Assembly: GCA_016801845.1 (NCBI GenBank)
Contig: CM028928.1
Span: 11,080,827 to 11,144,826 of the forward strand
DNA length: 64,000 bases
Reading direction: 5' to 3'
Origin: Polydactylus sextarius
Lineage: Eukaryota; Chordata; Actinopteri; Polynemidae
Under the pieces are notes generated by a model that made no database searches, was not told where the DNA came from, and saw nothing but the letters and a program-made list of their open reading frames with translations. Shown here piece by piece: positions 50,601 through 61,599 of this stretch (position 1 is the stretch's first letter; every line of letters begins with the position of its first letter). The position numbers and the translations under genes were made by a program.

Positions 50601-53600
50601 GCTTCTTTAATGTCTGTCTTCTGAAGTGGGCTTTTTTTGCTCGGGTTTTTGTCGCCACTGATGCCAACCCTACACTCCCGTAATTCCCTAATATGGCCTC
50701 ACTCAACAATCCTTTTAATATTTTCTCATTGATCTTTTACGGATACTTCACCTCAGAGAAAAGTGCAAAGGAGCTATACATTTTCACTGCTGCTGTATGA
50801 TGAAAAGTTTAATGTAAGCCTTGTATATTGTCAGTAAAAAGTCACAAGGGTTAAGTAAGTCACAAACGGTTAGGTAGAAGAGAGACCAAAAACATTAGTG
50901 CTGGTATTGTGGAAGATGATCAAATTTATATAAAAGCATAAAATATTTATTATTTTTAGTTTTTTTTAATCTGTTTTTTACTACTTAAGTATGCAAACTT
51001 GTGAATTCAGGTGCTGCACTCCCCTTGTAAGGTGCATGTAACTGCTTTAGGAGGATGCTGAATATTATACTTCTGTGTGGAGTGCCATAGGGTTTGAGTC
51101 CTCACACCTCATCAAGACTTTTCTACCCACCACAGTTTACCCAATCACTTTCAGGTCATCTAAATAGGTGGGTTTTTTTTTTTTACAATGTCCTTGTTCT
51201 TAGATGGGGAGCTTGCTTTCCCTGTGCGCAGCCTTGTTGAGGCGGCTGCTTCGCACCTCCCCCGGTGTTACAGGGAGATAAACGTAGGAACAGTCTGAAG
51301 GCAGCAAACTCCCCCCCACCTCCTCCTCTCCCTTCTCTCGCTCTCTCTGGCTTCTGGTGCAGGCCTTTAATTGGTAAAATGCAGATTTTTTTTGATCAGG
51401 AGAAGGATTAGGCTGCTTATCTGTCTAGAGTATCTTACTCTAAGATGAAAAGACTGTGCTGAATTACACATGCCAATTCTAGCTCCCTGCCCCCTGCTCA
51501 CACACTCCCTCATTCACTCTCATCCTCACCCTCCTTCTCTCGCTCACTCAATCTTTCAGCCTTTTTTTACTTCCTCCTCCCTCCCTCCCTCCCTTGCTTC
51601 CTTCTTTTTCCTTTTTCATACCCCCCTCCTTCTCTCTTTGCACAAAGCCCTTCAGCATCTGACATCACAAAAGAGCATATGATTTATTAGGCAGTGTTTG
51701 ATAAAGCTAAACGGTGTTGCGGGTCCCACAGCTTAGTGAAATTGCCTTGTAAACAGGCCCTCTTTTCATGCACGCATGCATTCTAATGCATGAGGGCTAT
51801 GTCCCAGAGAGAGTTTGATAAGGAGACATGGAGATGGATACTGAAGTGGGCAAATGCTTGGAAATAGCAAAAACAAACACAAAAAGATTGGATTCTGTGT
51901 GTTATAGTAATGCATGTCAGGATGCGTGGATTGTGCATTGGTATGGAGGGACAGAAAATAATTTGAAATCAGAGGCTTTTATTTTTTATTTATTTAAAAA
52001 AAAAAACATCAGTCCAAGTGTAAAATTGTTTGTGTGTTTTAGTGCTATTTATGTTTACGGGTAATTTTGTCAAGCAGCAGGGGCCGCGACCAAGAAAACA
52101 ATATCTGCACCTGTGTGTGAGTGAGTGAGTGTGTGTGCTTGTGTGTGTGCACGTGCATGTGCGCGCTTCTCATATGTCACCAACGGCTTCAGTGTCCCCT
52201 GTGTCCGTGTCGCTGGCGCTCCCTGTCGTGCAACTCCCTCCTAAATCCATCTTGGTGGCGTTTTTACAGTTGTTGGCCGATAAGCTGGCAGGGGGAAGAT
52301 GAATAACCTGCCGTGCTGCCGCTATCAGCACCTGTTTGTCGATTTAGCCGGCCAACGGGGCCTGTCTGCTCAGCATGGAGATTATTGATTCAATAAGAAT
52401 TGCCATTAGATCATGCCATTAGGTTTCTCGGCGGCCCCCTCTCCCCGTGCTGTCTGTCCCCCCTCTCTGTCAGCTTGGAGGCTCATGCATCACACCCGTC
52501 AACGACCTCCTTCATTTGTACAAACAGGGTGTGAGTGTGAATCCATCTGTGCGTGCGTGTGTGTGTGTGTGTGTATGTGAATGAGTGAGTTAGTGTGTTC
52601 GTGTTCTGCCAGCCACTGGCGTGAACCCGAGCCACTGCGTTCTCCCATCGCTCTCAGCCACGGGATATTGAACGCTGCTCACAACAGACCGATCGCTTGC
52701 CATAGGGATTCCCTCACAGAGAGGAAGAAAAAGAGAAGACGAGTCAGGTTTTCTGAGGCTGTGGCCGAGGTGAGATCAATCTTGGGGAAACTTCACTAAT
52801 GTCTGTGGTCATCCAGTCCCCAATCATTTTCCCTGGAATTAGTCTTGTTTTGTCACTTTAAAATTAAAAAATGTCAAGCGAGAATAATGGAGGTCCTTTG
52901 CGGATATATTAGTGTCAGTTTTACTCTTTGCTTTTGCTGTCGCACTCTGCTGTTACTGTGCTGACTCATTTGTCGATACCCCTCTTTTAATATTACTGGG
53001 GAGTGAGTGCAGTGGGGTTTTTTTGTTAGAAGAGTCTTGGGGGGTCCAAATGCCTTGAAATAAAAAAAGAAATCGGGTATCTTTCTGGCGATTGTCATGG
53101 TCATAGTTCTGTGTGGGGTCATGATCTGGCCAGTGGGCAGGGCTCTATGAAGGTACAAAGATGCCATTGTCAGAGAGCGATGTCACGCCTCGAGGGGAAC
53201 TGACCCTGGGTATTTTATTTGCTTTGGTCCTGCATGTTTTATAGCTCAACAATCTTGCGAATGAGTGCTCAAAGAAAGCATGTTTTCCCCAGACGCTAAA
53301 GAGCATTCAAAGTCAAGTCTCTATTTATCTCCAGCCCTTCTCTCCTGTTGCCATCCCGCTTCTCTTCATTCACCCCCAAGGTAAAAAGACTCTTCTTGGC
53401 TGCTCAGGAATGTAATAATACTGGTTTCTTTTGGTCAGGATATTGTGTCTGTCTCCCTGGGTTTAAATTGCTCTCGGAAAGGCACTTCAGAGGCCACCAC
53501 ACAGTGTTGTCTATGAAAGTGAGCCAGATGTTGACTTCATACCCTGAGGGTTTACGTCTGTGTGTGTTTTTTTTTCTCTCTGCAACCCCGTCATTCCTCT

Positions 53601-54257
53601 GTAACATCCACCACTTACCCCGTTTTACAAGACAGTTAGTGAAAAAGAAGAAGAAAGATGGAAAAAAAAGGGTCCGGAGCAAGAGAAAGGCAGTGCTCAC
53701 AGATATAATGCCTGGCTGGAATTGTAAAGCCCTTGCATTTCAGATGCCTTGACTGAACTTTTGATTTCTCATACTACCTCCTCACCTCCCTCCCACCTTC
53801 TCCCCCTTCTGCCTAAGCCTCAGATTGGAAGTTGCCACGGCAGCACAACTGTCAGCACTTGTCATGGAAGGGCGAGGGCCCAATGTGATGCGAAGTGACA
53901 GGGTTTTATTTGAAAATCCTGTTCAGATCGGACACTGAGACTCACAAGTCCGCTGTCTTTGTGGAGATTTCAACTGAGTGAGGGAGAGAAAGTGAAGAGA
54001 AAGGAAAAGCACAGGGAGAGTTAAAAGAAATGAGATTGAAATTAAAATAACCACATGCAAAGAAATTGAAAACATGAAAGAGATTTCTATATTTGTCTCT
54101 CCTCAGAACAACAATTCCCTTAAGCAGAACAACACATCAGTTTGAGGCACAATGACACAGCACTCAGTTCTTACTTTATTCTCAGGTGCAGAAACAGGAA
54201 GGGCTTATAATAATGCAAGAATTGCTGTGGTTTAACTTTTCTCATCTTCTTCTCTAG
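47661..54257 (+). other. gli3: gli3 intron 10 (6.6 kb)
   Basis: Interrupts zinc finger 1. Donor gtgagt, acceptor ttctctag. Contains a C/T-rich stretch 51470-51640, short GT runs (52100-52170, 52550-52575), a G-rich run near 49888-49912 and a non-repetitive block 52290-52450. Open frames up to 134 codons lack any familiar domain. No gene recognised. Confidence 0.85.
52290..52450. promoter_or_regulatory. candidate conserved noncoding element, intron 10
   Basis: Complex block with GAGATTATTGATTCAATAAG, GCCATTAGATC and GCCATTAGG around 52378-52424, lying between GT-repeat stretches. Low-confidence enhancer candidate. Confidence 0.3.
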
Positions 54258-54407
54258 CACATCAACAACGACCACATCCATGGGGAAAAGAAGGAGTTTG
54301 TGTGTCGGTGGGAGGAATGCTCACGAGAACAGAAGCCCTTCAAGGCACAGTACATGCTGGTGGTCCACATGCGTAGGCATACTGGGGAAAAACCACACAA
54401 GTGCACA
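54258..54407 (+). CDS. gli3: gli3 exon 11 (zinc fingers 1-3)
   Basis: Residues about 505-554; 150 bases, equal to human, phase 0. It starts with His, a ligand of finger 1 (HINNDHIHGEKKEF). It then carries all of finger 2 (FVCRWEECSREQKP, VVHMRRH) and ends with the linker TGEKP and HKCT, the first Cys of finger 3. It differs from human by EE for LD in finger 2. Fingers 1-3 contribute protein and backbone contacts in the GLI family; fingers 4-5 make most base contacts. Confidence 0.97.
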
Positions 54408-54506
54408 GTAAGGATACTTGCTGAGTTGAATTCATTTTTTTGCAGATGAAAGCTATTTTACATACAACCTGCTAATGTCCCTGTCCTCTGTACTCTCTTC
54501 CTGCAG
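54408..54506 (+). other. gli3: gli3 intron 11 (99 bp)
   Basis: Very short intron inside zinc finger 3. Donor gtaagg, acceptor cctgcag. No room for other features. Confidence 0.9.
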
Positions 54507-54671
54507 TTTGAGGGTTGTACTAAGGCCTACTCTCGTCTGGAAAACCTTAAGACTCATTTACGCTCCCACACAGGAGAGAAACCATATGTGTGTGAACACG
54601 AAGGCTGCAACAAAGCCTTTTCCAACGCCTCAGATCGCGCAAAACATCAGAATCGCACACACTCAAATGAG
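54507..54671 (+). CDS. gli3: gli3 exon 12 (zinc fingers 3-4)
   Basis: Residues about 555-609; 165 bases, equal to human, phase 0. Encodes FEGCTKAYSRLENLKTHLRS (rest of finger 3), HTGEKPYVC and finger 4 (CEHEGCNKAFSNASDRAKHQ). It ends NRTHSNE before the donor gtacag. The translation is identical to human as far as I can recall, consistent with strong constraint on DNA recognition. Finger 4 contacts the GLI consensus GACCACCCA. Confidence 0.97.
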
Positions 54672-54755
54672 GTACAGTTTTAGACTGTTTGTTTTTTGTT
54701 TGTTTTTTTAAAGGAGCACGCTTTTTATATCTCATCTTCCTCCTTCTGTTTTTAG
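54672..54755 (+). other. gli3: gli3 intron 12 (84 bp)
   Basis: Near-minimal intron between fingers 4 and 5. Donor gtacag, acceptor tttttag. Confidence 0.9.
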
Positions 54756-55046
54756 AAACCGTACGTGTGTAAAATCCCAGGCTGCACCAAACGTTACACG
54801 GACCCCAGCTCGTTACGCAAGCACGTGAAGACGGTGCACGGCCCGGAGGCACATGTCACCAAGAAACAGCGTGGAGATTACCCACGCCCTCCGCCCCAGC
54901 CCCGAGAACCAGGGGGCAATAACCAGGGCCGGTCGGCAGGGCAGCTGCCCCTCAGTGGGTACACAGACCAAAGGGAGTACAACCACGCTACCTCAAAACA
55001 AGATGAATGTCTGCAGGTCAAGTCCATCAAGACAGAGAAGCCCATG
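54756..55046 (+). CDS. gli3: gli3 exon 13 (zinc finger 5 and basic tail)
   Basis: Residues about 610-706; 291 bases, equal to human, phase 0. Encodes finger 5 (YVCKIPGCTKRYTDPSSLRK, HVKTVH) and the following basic GPEAHVTKKQRGD, part of the nuclear localisation region. The remainder is Pro/Gln-rich and more diverged. It ends LQVKSIKTEKPM before gtaaga, where IKTE fits the SUMO consensus. GLI3-repressor is formed by cleavage downstream of this exon, so the fingers stay in both forms. Confidence 0.96.
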
Positions 55047-56178
55047 GTAAGACTTGATTTCAGGATCCAACTTGCTTCTTGAAGAAGACCAGAAGTCTTT
55101 TTTTTAACACTTCAACTACCAATTCCTGAATTTTTAACACAATAATTTTGATGCTGAATAGGAGGCATGCATGTTTAACACTTAAGTCCTCTAATGGGTA
55201 AATGTTTTCTTCTGTTCAATGCTTCGGCATGTCTCCCCCTTTCTTTCTAAGGACAGTGGGTAATCAGGTGAGACAGGTGTCCTCTCACATTGCATTTGTG
55301 AAGTCTTGATCATCATTTTTGTTTGACTTTTCTCATTCTGTGCCAACTGCATGACACTTTCAAAAAACACAAGATGTCTTGGCATTGTAAGTTTCATTCA
55401 TCTCTCACGTTCATGAAAAAATAGTCTTCTCATTTTATCATACAGCAAATATCATATAGATATTTATCAAAGGTGATGCATTTCTATGAGCACTGGCTTG
55501 AAGGAGGAGAGGTGTAAGATACTGAAAATGAGCATGAGGGCTTTACTGTGCAGCCAAATTCAATAGGAAATAAGGTGAATAACCCTCTAAACACTGTTGA
55601 CACTTGATGCCAAAAAAAAGATTCCATTATTCCTCAGCACAACATAGCTCCTATAATTCAGTAAACAACCTAATTAGGCACCAGACAGTCTCACAAGAGG
55701 CCTTTATCATATTTGCCTATCATCTGAAAACAACCCAAAACATGGTTTTCCCTTTTATCCCCTCCATCACCCCCTTCCCCCCTTTGAAGCATTTTTAGTA
55801 CCATGACTAGATCACAGGGGGAGGCATTACTCATGCCTCAATAATATACAAAACATTATCTAACAAATGCCTCTTTTTTTCTTAAAGAATAAAGGTTGAA
55901 CTCGATCCTCTGGTTTGGCTAACCAGCACAAACAGCAATGATTATCCAAGATGATCATATGAACACGTGAATAAGATTATCTTTCATAATTGTCACATTT
56001 TTTAAAAAGATAATTATCATTGTCTAGTATAGGGAGTGCATCCTTCAAAGCATCACATTGTACATTGTTATCTGACATGATACCGCACTTGACTTCCCTT
56101 ATGTCATACAAGAAAGGAAACTTAATAATCATCTGCTTTTTTGTTTCTTTTCTTTTTGTCCTGTTCTGTGTCTGTCAG
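55047..56178 (+). other. gli3: gli3 intron 13 (1.1 kb)
   Basis: Donor gtaaga, acceptor tctgtcag. AT-rich unique sequence. Nothing else recognised. Confidence 0.85.
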
Positions 56179-56572
56179 ACGTCTCAGCCAAGCCCTGGCG
56201 GTCAGTCTACATGCAGCAGTGACCAGTCCCCCGTCAGCACCTATCCCAGCAGTGGAGTCCAGCTTGCTGTGAGCGCCGGACGCTCGGCAGGGGAGGGGCT
56301 GGAGGAGGATGAGGAGAAAGAGGAAAACGAAGAGGAAGCAGAGGAGGAGTGTGAGGGTGAGCCGGCCCCCATTATGGACTCCACAGTCTCCACGGCAACT
56401 GCGGCCATGCTGACCCTGCAGGCGAGGCGAAGTGTTGGCCGCCCCCTGCGCTGGATGGAGCACATCAAGATGGAGCGGCTGAAGCAGGTGAATGGACCAC
56501 TGCCCAGGCTGGGGCCCCTGTCCCCTACACCACCCCCCAAAGGCTCCACATTACCCAACATCTTGGGGAAGG
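56179..56572 (+). CDS. gli3: gli3 exon 14 (processing region, acidic insert)
   Basis: Residues about 707-838. Follows tctgtcag; ends AAG-G before gtaagg at 56573 (phase 1, as in human). TSQPSPGGQSTCSSDQSPVS matches human. An acidic block follows at 56302-56361, with 15 Asp/Glu in 20 residues, longer and more acidic than the human segment. Then come PIMDSTVSTATAAMLTLQAR and WMEHIKMERLKQVNG, again conserved. IKME fits a SUMO consensus. It is 394 bases against 328 in human. The exon lies in the region controlling partial proteasomal processing to the repressor form. Confidence 0.95.
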
Positions 56573-57227
56573 GTAAGGTTGACTTTTTAAAAACTTTTTA
56601 TTAGTTTCATTTAGTTTAAAAGTCTAGGAATATGAAGTCCAACTATTTAGAACCTTCCTCTAAATGCTCTTAAAATGTTGACTTAACACCACAAACAACA
56701 TGCATTTGCCCTATTTGACACAAGGAGAGCTCATGTGGGCATTTTACAGTTAAAAGGCATCCGTACATTATTTTAACATCGCCACAAATGGGTGTACAAA
56801 TTACATTTTGAGAAAGACAAATTATCCTGGATTCCATCTTGCCCAATTTGGCTGAAGCACTGAGGCAAAGCAAATGCTCAAAATGTATTTTCTGCTGGAA
56901 AATGGTATCAAACCCATATCAAGCTCTGTATTATATCAGAGAGAATAGCATGTAACAGTGTTTCATGGCTAAATGCTTCCAGTTGTCTTTGGTAACATCT
57001 GTTTTCAGGGATCTCTCTGCACTTAACTTATTTGGCTTTTTCTTTTTCAACCTCCTGTAATCTCCCTTTCACCACATAATTTCCTCGTTCTCTCTCTACA
57101 AGTGTTCACAAGAGTGTTCGTCCCATGATATTATAAAGTGCCTTGAGAAATGTATTTTGTGATTTGGTACTGTACAAATAGAAATGAATTGAACTGAATC
57201 CCCTATTTTTCTGCTTGTGTTCTCCAG
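56573..57227 (+). other. gli3: gli3 intron 14 (0.7 kb)
   Basis: Donor gtaagg, acceptor ttctccag. The 3' end contains an interspersed-repeat tail at 57131-57200, only about 27 bases before the exon 15 acceptor. Confidence 0.85.
57131..57200 (+). mobile_element. truncated SINE/LINE-type 3' tail
   Basis: Reads ataaagtgccttgag, then gtgatttggtactgtacaaa and ends gaattgaactgaat. This resembles the widespread teleost retroposon tail (AAGCGCCTTGAG...GATTTGGCGCTATATAAATAAA followed by GAATT repeats). Recognised from memory of the pattern; no database comparison. Only the 3' end is present, and it has diverged at several positions. Confidence 0.55.
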
Positions 57228-59620
57228 GATCCTGTCTGGGCAGGCAGTGGGGGGTGTCTGCTCCTCAGCCACCTGCTCATGCTGAGCTGGGCAGCACAGA
57301 GCTAACAGTGCTCAATTTGCTCCGAGATCGGCGTGACAGCAGTGGTAGCGCCACCAGTTCAGCCTATCTGAGTAGCAGTCGACGCTCCTCAGGCATCTCT
57401 CCGTGTTTCTCCAGCCGGCGCTCAAGCCAGGCCTCCCAAAATGAGGGTACAATGGCAGCTTCCCACCACCGCCGCCTCCACAACCTTAGCTCCACGGACT
57501 CTTACGATCCTATCTCCACTGATGCCTCCCGCCGGTCCAGCGAGGCTAGCCACTATGGAGGTGGGGTAGGAGGAGGTGGTGGAGGAATACTGTCAGGTGG
57601 GGGTTGTGGAGGTGTTGGAGGAGTAGGCATAGGAGGAGGAGGGGGCTCACGGGGGATGCTCAATTTAACCCCAGCTCAGCACTACCACCTTAAAGCCAAG
57701 TATGCTGCAGCAACTGGCGGCCCACCTCCCACGCCTCTACCCAACATGGAGCGTATGAGCTTGAAGACTCGTATGGCCATGATGGATGAGGGTGGTAGCA
57801 ACAACAGTTTACCACCACTAGTCAGGCCACATCGCTGCAGTGATGGCACCAACAGGTACACCAATGGGTATATTGGACATGCAGGTTACAGGAGGAGGGT
57901 TCTCTATCCTGGTGAGGGACCACTGAATGGGAACCGAAGGGCCAGTGACCCCGTCCGGACGCAGGCTCCCGATGCATGCAATTTGCCCCCAGTGCAACGC
58001 TTCAACAGCCTTAACAACCTCCACCCTCTTCCACCTCTGTCTCATCATTCCACAGCTGAAACTCGAAACTTCAGCCTGCAAAACTATACGTGGTCAGAAG
58101 GCAACCTACAGAGAGGTGTGCAGCACTCGCCATACACTCCTAGCATTGCAGAACATGCAGCTCTAGAAGCCCTGGCCATGGAGGATGATGGGGAGGCTGG
58201 CCTGTTGCTTGGAGATGAGGATATGCTACCAGATGACTTGGTGCAATATCTCCACTCGCAGGTTCAAGTGGACAGTGGCTCCTACATGCACATTGAGGAC
58301 CAAATAGCTTTTAGCCAAAGGGACACCTCCCATCCATCTATGGAGGAGATGGAACAAATGCAGACATCAGGGTTGAACGTGGTCTTCAATGGGTCCCATA
58401 GTCTCCAACAGCAGCAGCAGCAGATAACAGAGAGGAAGAGCCCCAGTAAGCTTCCGATCCAGTGGAATGAAGTGACTTCTGGTAGCGCTGACAGATCTCC
58501 TCAGAGGGAACAAAACCATCAGACACAGTGTGGAAGGTGGTCAGGTACAGAACATGGACCCACATCTGCACCATTTGGCAGGTTTGGAAACATGGTAGTT
58601 CAGCAGCAAGTGTCCCTTGATTTTAACAGTTGTGCCCAAGCTAATCAGTCTCAAAGTGCTTGCTATGTCAACCCAAGGATGAAGCTAGAGACACCGCCTA
58701 ACTCCTGCATGGATATTAGAGGCACTAGTCACAACCCTACACATACCTTCAGCAGGCCTGACTTCTCACAAATCATTAACGAGCCTCTTCCCCAAGGCTT
58801 CAAACATCAGGCCTCCAATGGACCTCAAAAACAGAGCCACTTCCAGCAGAACCACAATGGCAGCACCTCTTGTCAGGTAGGGAATAACCTAAATCTTAGC
58901 AGAGGATCCATGGACAATCTTCCCACCCTCTCCCAGGCAACTGGTCTTCATCACAATGGGCAGGTTCATGTCCCTCGACCACCAATCAATGGTTACAGGA
59001 ACTCAGTCAGGACCCAGCAGTACCTCAATGCCGACAGCGCCAATGAAATTCAGGCTGGCCTCAACCAGCAGCAACAACTGCAGAGGAATGGGGACCACTG
59101 TTCACTGGCACATCAGGTATCTGGGCTGAAACTGGAAGCTCCAGACCATGGATATTTAGAGCAAGGCTTTGGTGACTGCCTCTCTTATGAACCAGCAGAT
59201 CGAAAGGTCCCTTCATTCCCTGTCCTAGAGGGCCAGTGCTTGCTTGACTCTATGACTGAACCAGTGGGACAAGGTAGTGGCAGTGGCAATGGGAACTCGG
59301 TTGCTCTTCTTTCACCTGGTGCAGACCAGGTGACCAGCACAGTGGATGGTAATGTGCCTGGTGTGTTAGATGAGGGTGTAAGTCTGGACTTTGGTGCCAT
59401 TCTGGAGGATGGCTATGATCAGGGTAGCTTGGTTTCAGGGGTGTTGAGTCCCTCTATGTTTCAGGGTCTGTCCAGGACGTCATCACGCCTGACAACCCCT
59501 CGAGCATCTGCAAACTTCCACAGTGTGGCACCTGGCCTAAACAACATGGCCATTGGAGACATGAGCTCTCTCCTCACCACACTTGCTGAGGAGAGCAAGT
59601 TCCTGGCTATCATGCAGTAG
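57228..59620 (+). CDS. gli3: gli3 exon 15 (phospho-cluster and activation domain)
   Basis: Residues about 838-1634 and stop TAG at 59618-59620. Follows ttctccag; the first two bases complete a Gly codon. The PKA/GSK3/CK1 cluster is present: RRDSSGS, SRRSSGIS, SRRSSQAS, then SYDPISTDASRRSSEAS, NRRASDPVR and RFNSL. These match the sites that direct beta-TrCP-dependent processing. A Gly-rich insert (23 Gly of 33, 57557-57655) follows the fourth site. LTPAQHYHLKAKYAAATGGP and PNMERMSLKTRMA are conserved. A six-Gln run is near 58406. The middle is diverged. LPIQWNEVTSGSADRSP and the C-terminal activation region (VSLDFGAIL, SSRLTTPRAS, NMAIGDMSSLL, EESKFLAIMQ) are conserved. Confidence 0.97.
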
Positions 59621-61174
59621 CTGCTCTCTCTCTCTCTGCTTTCTCCTCCCTTAGGAAAAATGGGAAAAAAGGAAGAGAAAAACTCTGGTGTATGTGAAGA
59701 TTAAGACAAAAGTGGCAATTATGAGAACTTGAGTATGTACTTAAAGTGTTCTGGAACAGGCAGTTTCCAAACGGATTTATTTTGTAAAAAGTTCATCCCA
59801 CACAAAAATGGGATGTGTCAAAATGATGTATAGTTAAATAGTTATATTCCTTTTCTGGAATGAAGGCTATTTTTGGAAGCCCTTCTTTTTGTATTACTAT
59901 GTGATGGTGAGCAAAAGCTCACATCTTTAAAACAGTATTCTGTGTATTGTCACTGTTTTTGCTGTACACACTGTTGGTAAAAATGCATGCATTTAAGATT
60001 AAACATTGAACACTGTCTATATAAAGCACATAGACTAGCCCATGTGCCAAGTATCTACCGTTCTGATCCCACAGGTACAAATTCTCTAAAATCCATTCTC
60101 GTCACAGCAGGTGAGGCATGGGTCAATAATTTAACAGGCCCTGGTGATAACTTTATATATCATAGGTTTTAATAAGTGGTATATTTACATTTGTTGTTAG
60201 TTTGTTTGTATGTTATTTTTGTGAATCGGTAAAATGTTTCAGTGCTTCTACAGTGTTTCTGTCACGATGGTATCGAGTCCAACAAAATGGACAACACATT
60301 CAAGTCTTCAAGGCACCATAGATAGTTGTATACTTGATATCTAAATGGCTTGATTTAGTTAGTCTGGTAAGGTACTCACAAATGTATATAACAGTGTTTT
60401 TATATTCTGTTTGTGATAATCTGTTTTTTTTTTTTTTTTTTTTTTTTTATTAAATGTTGGATTGCACGGTCGTTTGGAGCTGATGTGAAAATGGACATTT
60501 CCTCCTTGATGATCAAAGGTCACATTTGGTGCTTTATGTATGCTTACATGAATTGATATGAGTACGTTATGGTTTTAATCTATCCTAATGGACATCAGTG
60601 GTCCACAGCACATGAATTTAACTCTCATGATGATCAGTGCTGTAAAGTGACGTGTTTTGTTTTTATAGGAAATCATCTGTATTGTTTTCTCCAAAGCTCT
60701 TAAATTCAGAATGTGTACTGCCATCGAGTATTGCAGTGACTTTGTCAACAGTGTTAGTATTGCCTTGCAGTCTCATGCGACTGTGCACAGACTATTGAGT
60801 AGTTTACCTTTTATTCAGCATCAAAGCAATGAGGTACAAATTGTTTTATTGTTCTTTGGTACTACTTTGTCATTTTTGTAGCTGTGCATTGATGGTGTTT
60901 TCTTTGTTTTTCCTTCAAAGAAGTAGAAATCATTTCCTTTGAAAGAAGGAATTTACATTGAGGTATGTGCCTTATACGTATCTGCCTGTTGGTGAAAAGA
61001 AAGATCACTGCCAATCTTCCATTGTGAATTATTAAAAAAAAAAAAAATTGAAATCAAGCGTGTAAAGTGTCCTGTGAGACCTGGAAAAAAAAGATAAAAA
61101 TGTTAGAACATTTACATAAGAAAAACGTCTGAATATTAGAAAAGTTACGATTTGCGAAATGCATTCTACTTTTC

Positions 61175-61208
<34 letters not shown>

Positions 61209-61490
61209 CATTTATTGTGTTTTTATATATTATATGTAAATACAATACTCTTCCTGTAGGTTTAGCAGAGGAAATAGGGGAGGGTGGGACGGTGGGGTTA
61301 TCCTGGGGCCAATAAAGAACTGACTTTGAAAGCAGGGATTCCCAGGTCCTGGGTAGAGGCCAGACAGATCTGGCTCAGAGCAGAGGTTCAAGTGCCCAGC
61401 GCTGCCCCTCTGCCAGAAGAGCCACTTCGTTCTTTTATAACTGACTACAAATGTTTGTATGGTTTTAATAAAAATGGAAATTATATTTTA
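59621..61490 (+). other. gli3: gli3 3' UTR
   Basis: AT-rich, no coding sequence. Contains two pure T25 tracts (60424-60448, 61175-61199). Possible poly(A) signals are ATTAAA near 61029, AATAAA at 61311-61316 and AATAAA at 61467-61472, followed by a T-rich element. A later pair lies at 61578-61588. The end is inferred from the third signal. Confidence 0.7.
61467..61472 (+). terminator. gli3: AATAAA poly(A) signal, best gli3 candidate
   Basis: AATAAA with T-rich sequence (ctcttttcgtctttata) 20-40 bases downstream. Alternatives are 61311-61316 and the overlapping pair 61578-61583 / 61583-61588. Confidence 0.55.
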
Positions 61491-61599
61491 AGTCTCTTTT
61501 CGTCTTTATATGCTTGATTTAATACCATGAAATGTACTGGTCTGTATTACACATTTGTTTTATGAAGACACCAACTCAATAAAATAAAAACTACTTGCA

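Larger units (their letters stand above)
1..61490 (+). other. gli3: gli3 locus, 5' end outside window
   Basis: Overview of the dominant gene. GLI3 is the C2H2 zinc-finger effector of Hedgehog signalling. In cilia-competent cells the full-length form is held by SUFU, and without signal it is phosphorylated and clipped to a repressor. The exon series encodes, in order, the N-terminal repressor region, the SUFU motif, five GLI fingers, the RRxS phosphorylation cluster and the C-terminal transactivation domain. GLI3 rather than GLI1 or GLI2 is indicated by the exon 9-10 segment (NKRSK-like, then VKEEGDKDESKQEPEV) and by the C-terminus ending EESKFLAIMQ. The first coding exon and promoter are not in the window. 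The right boundary is the best poly(A) candidate. Confidence 0.96.

Noticed and set aside
53348..53752. 134-codon open frame in intron 10
   Set aside because: Lys-rich low-complexity 3' end, no family resemblance, no flanking splice pattern fitting gli3.
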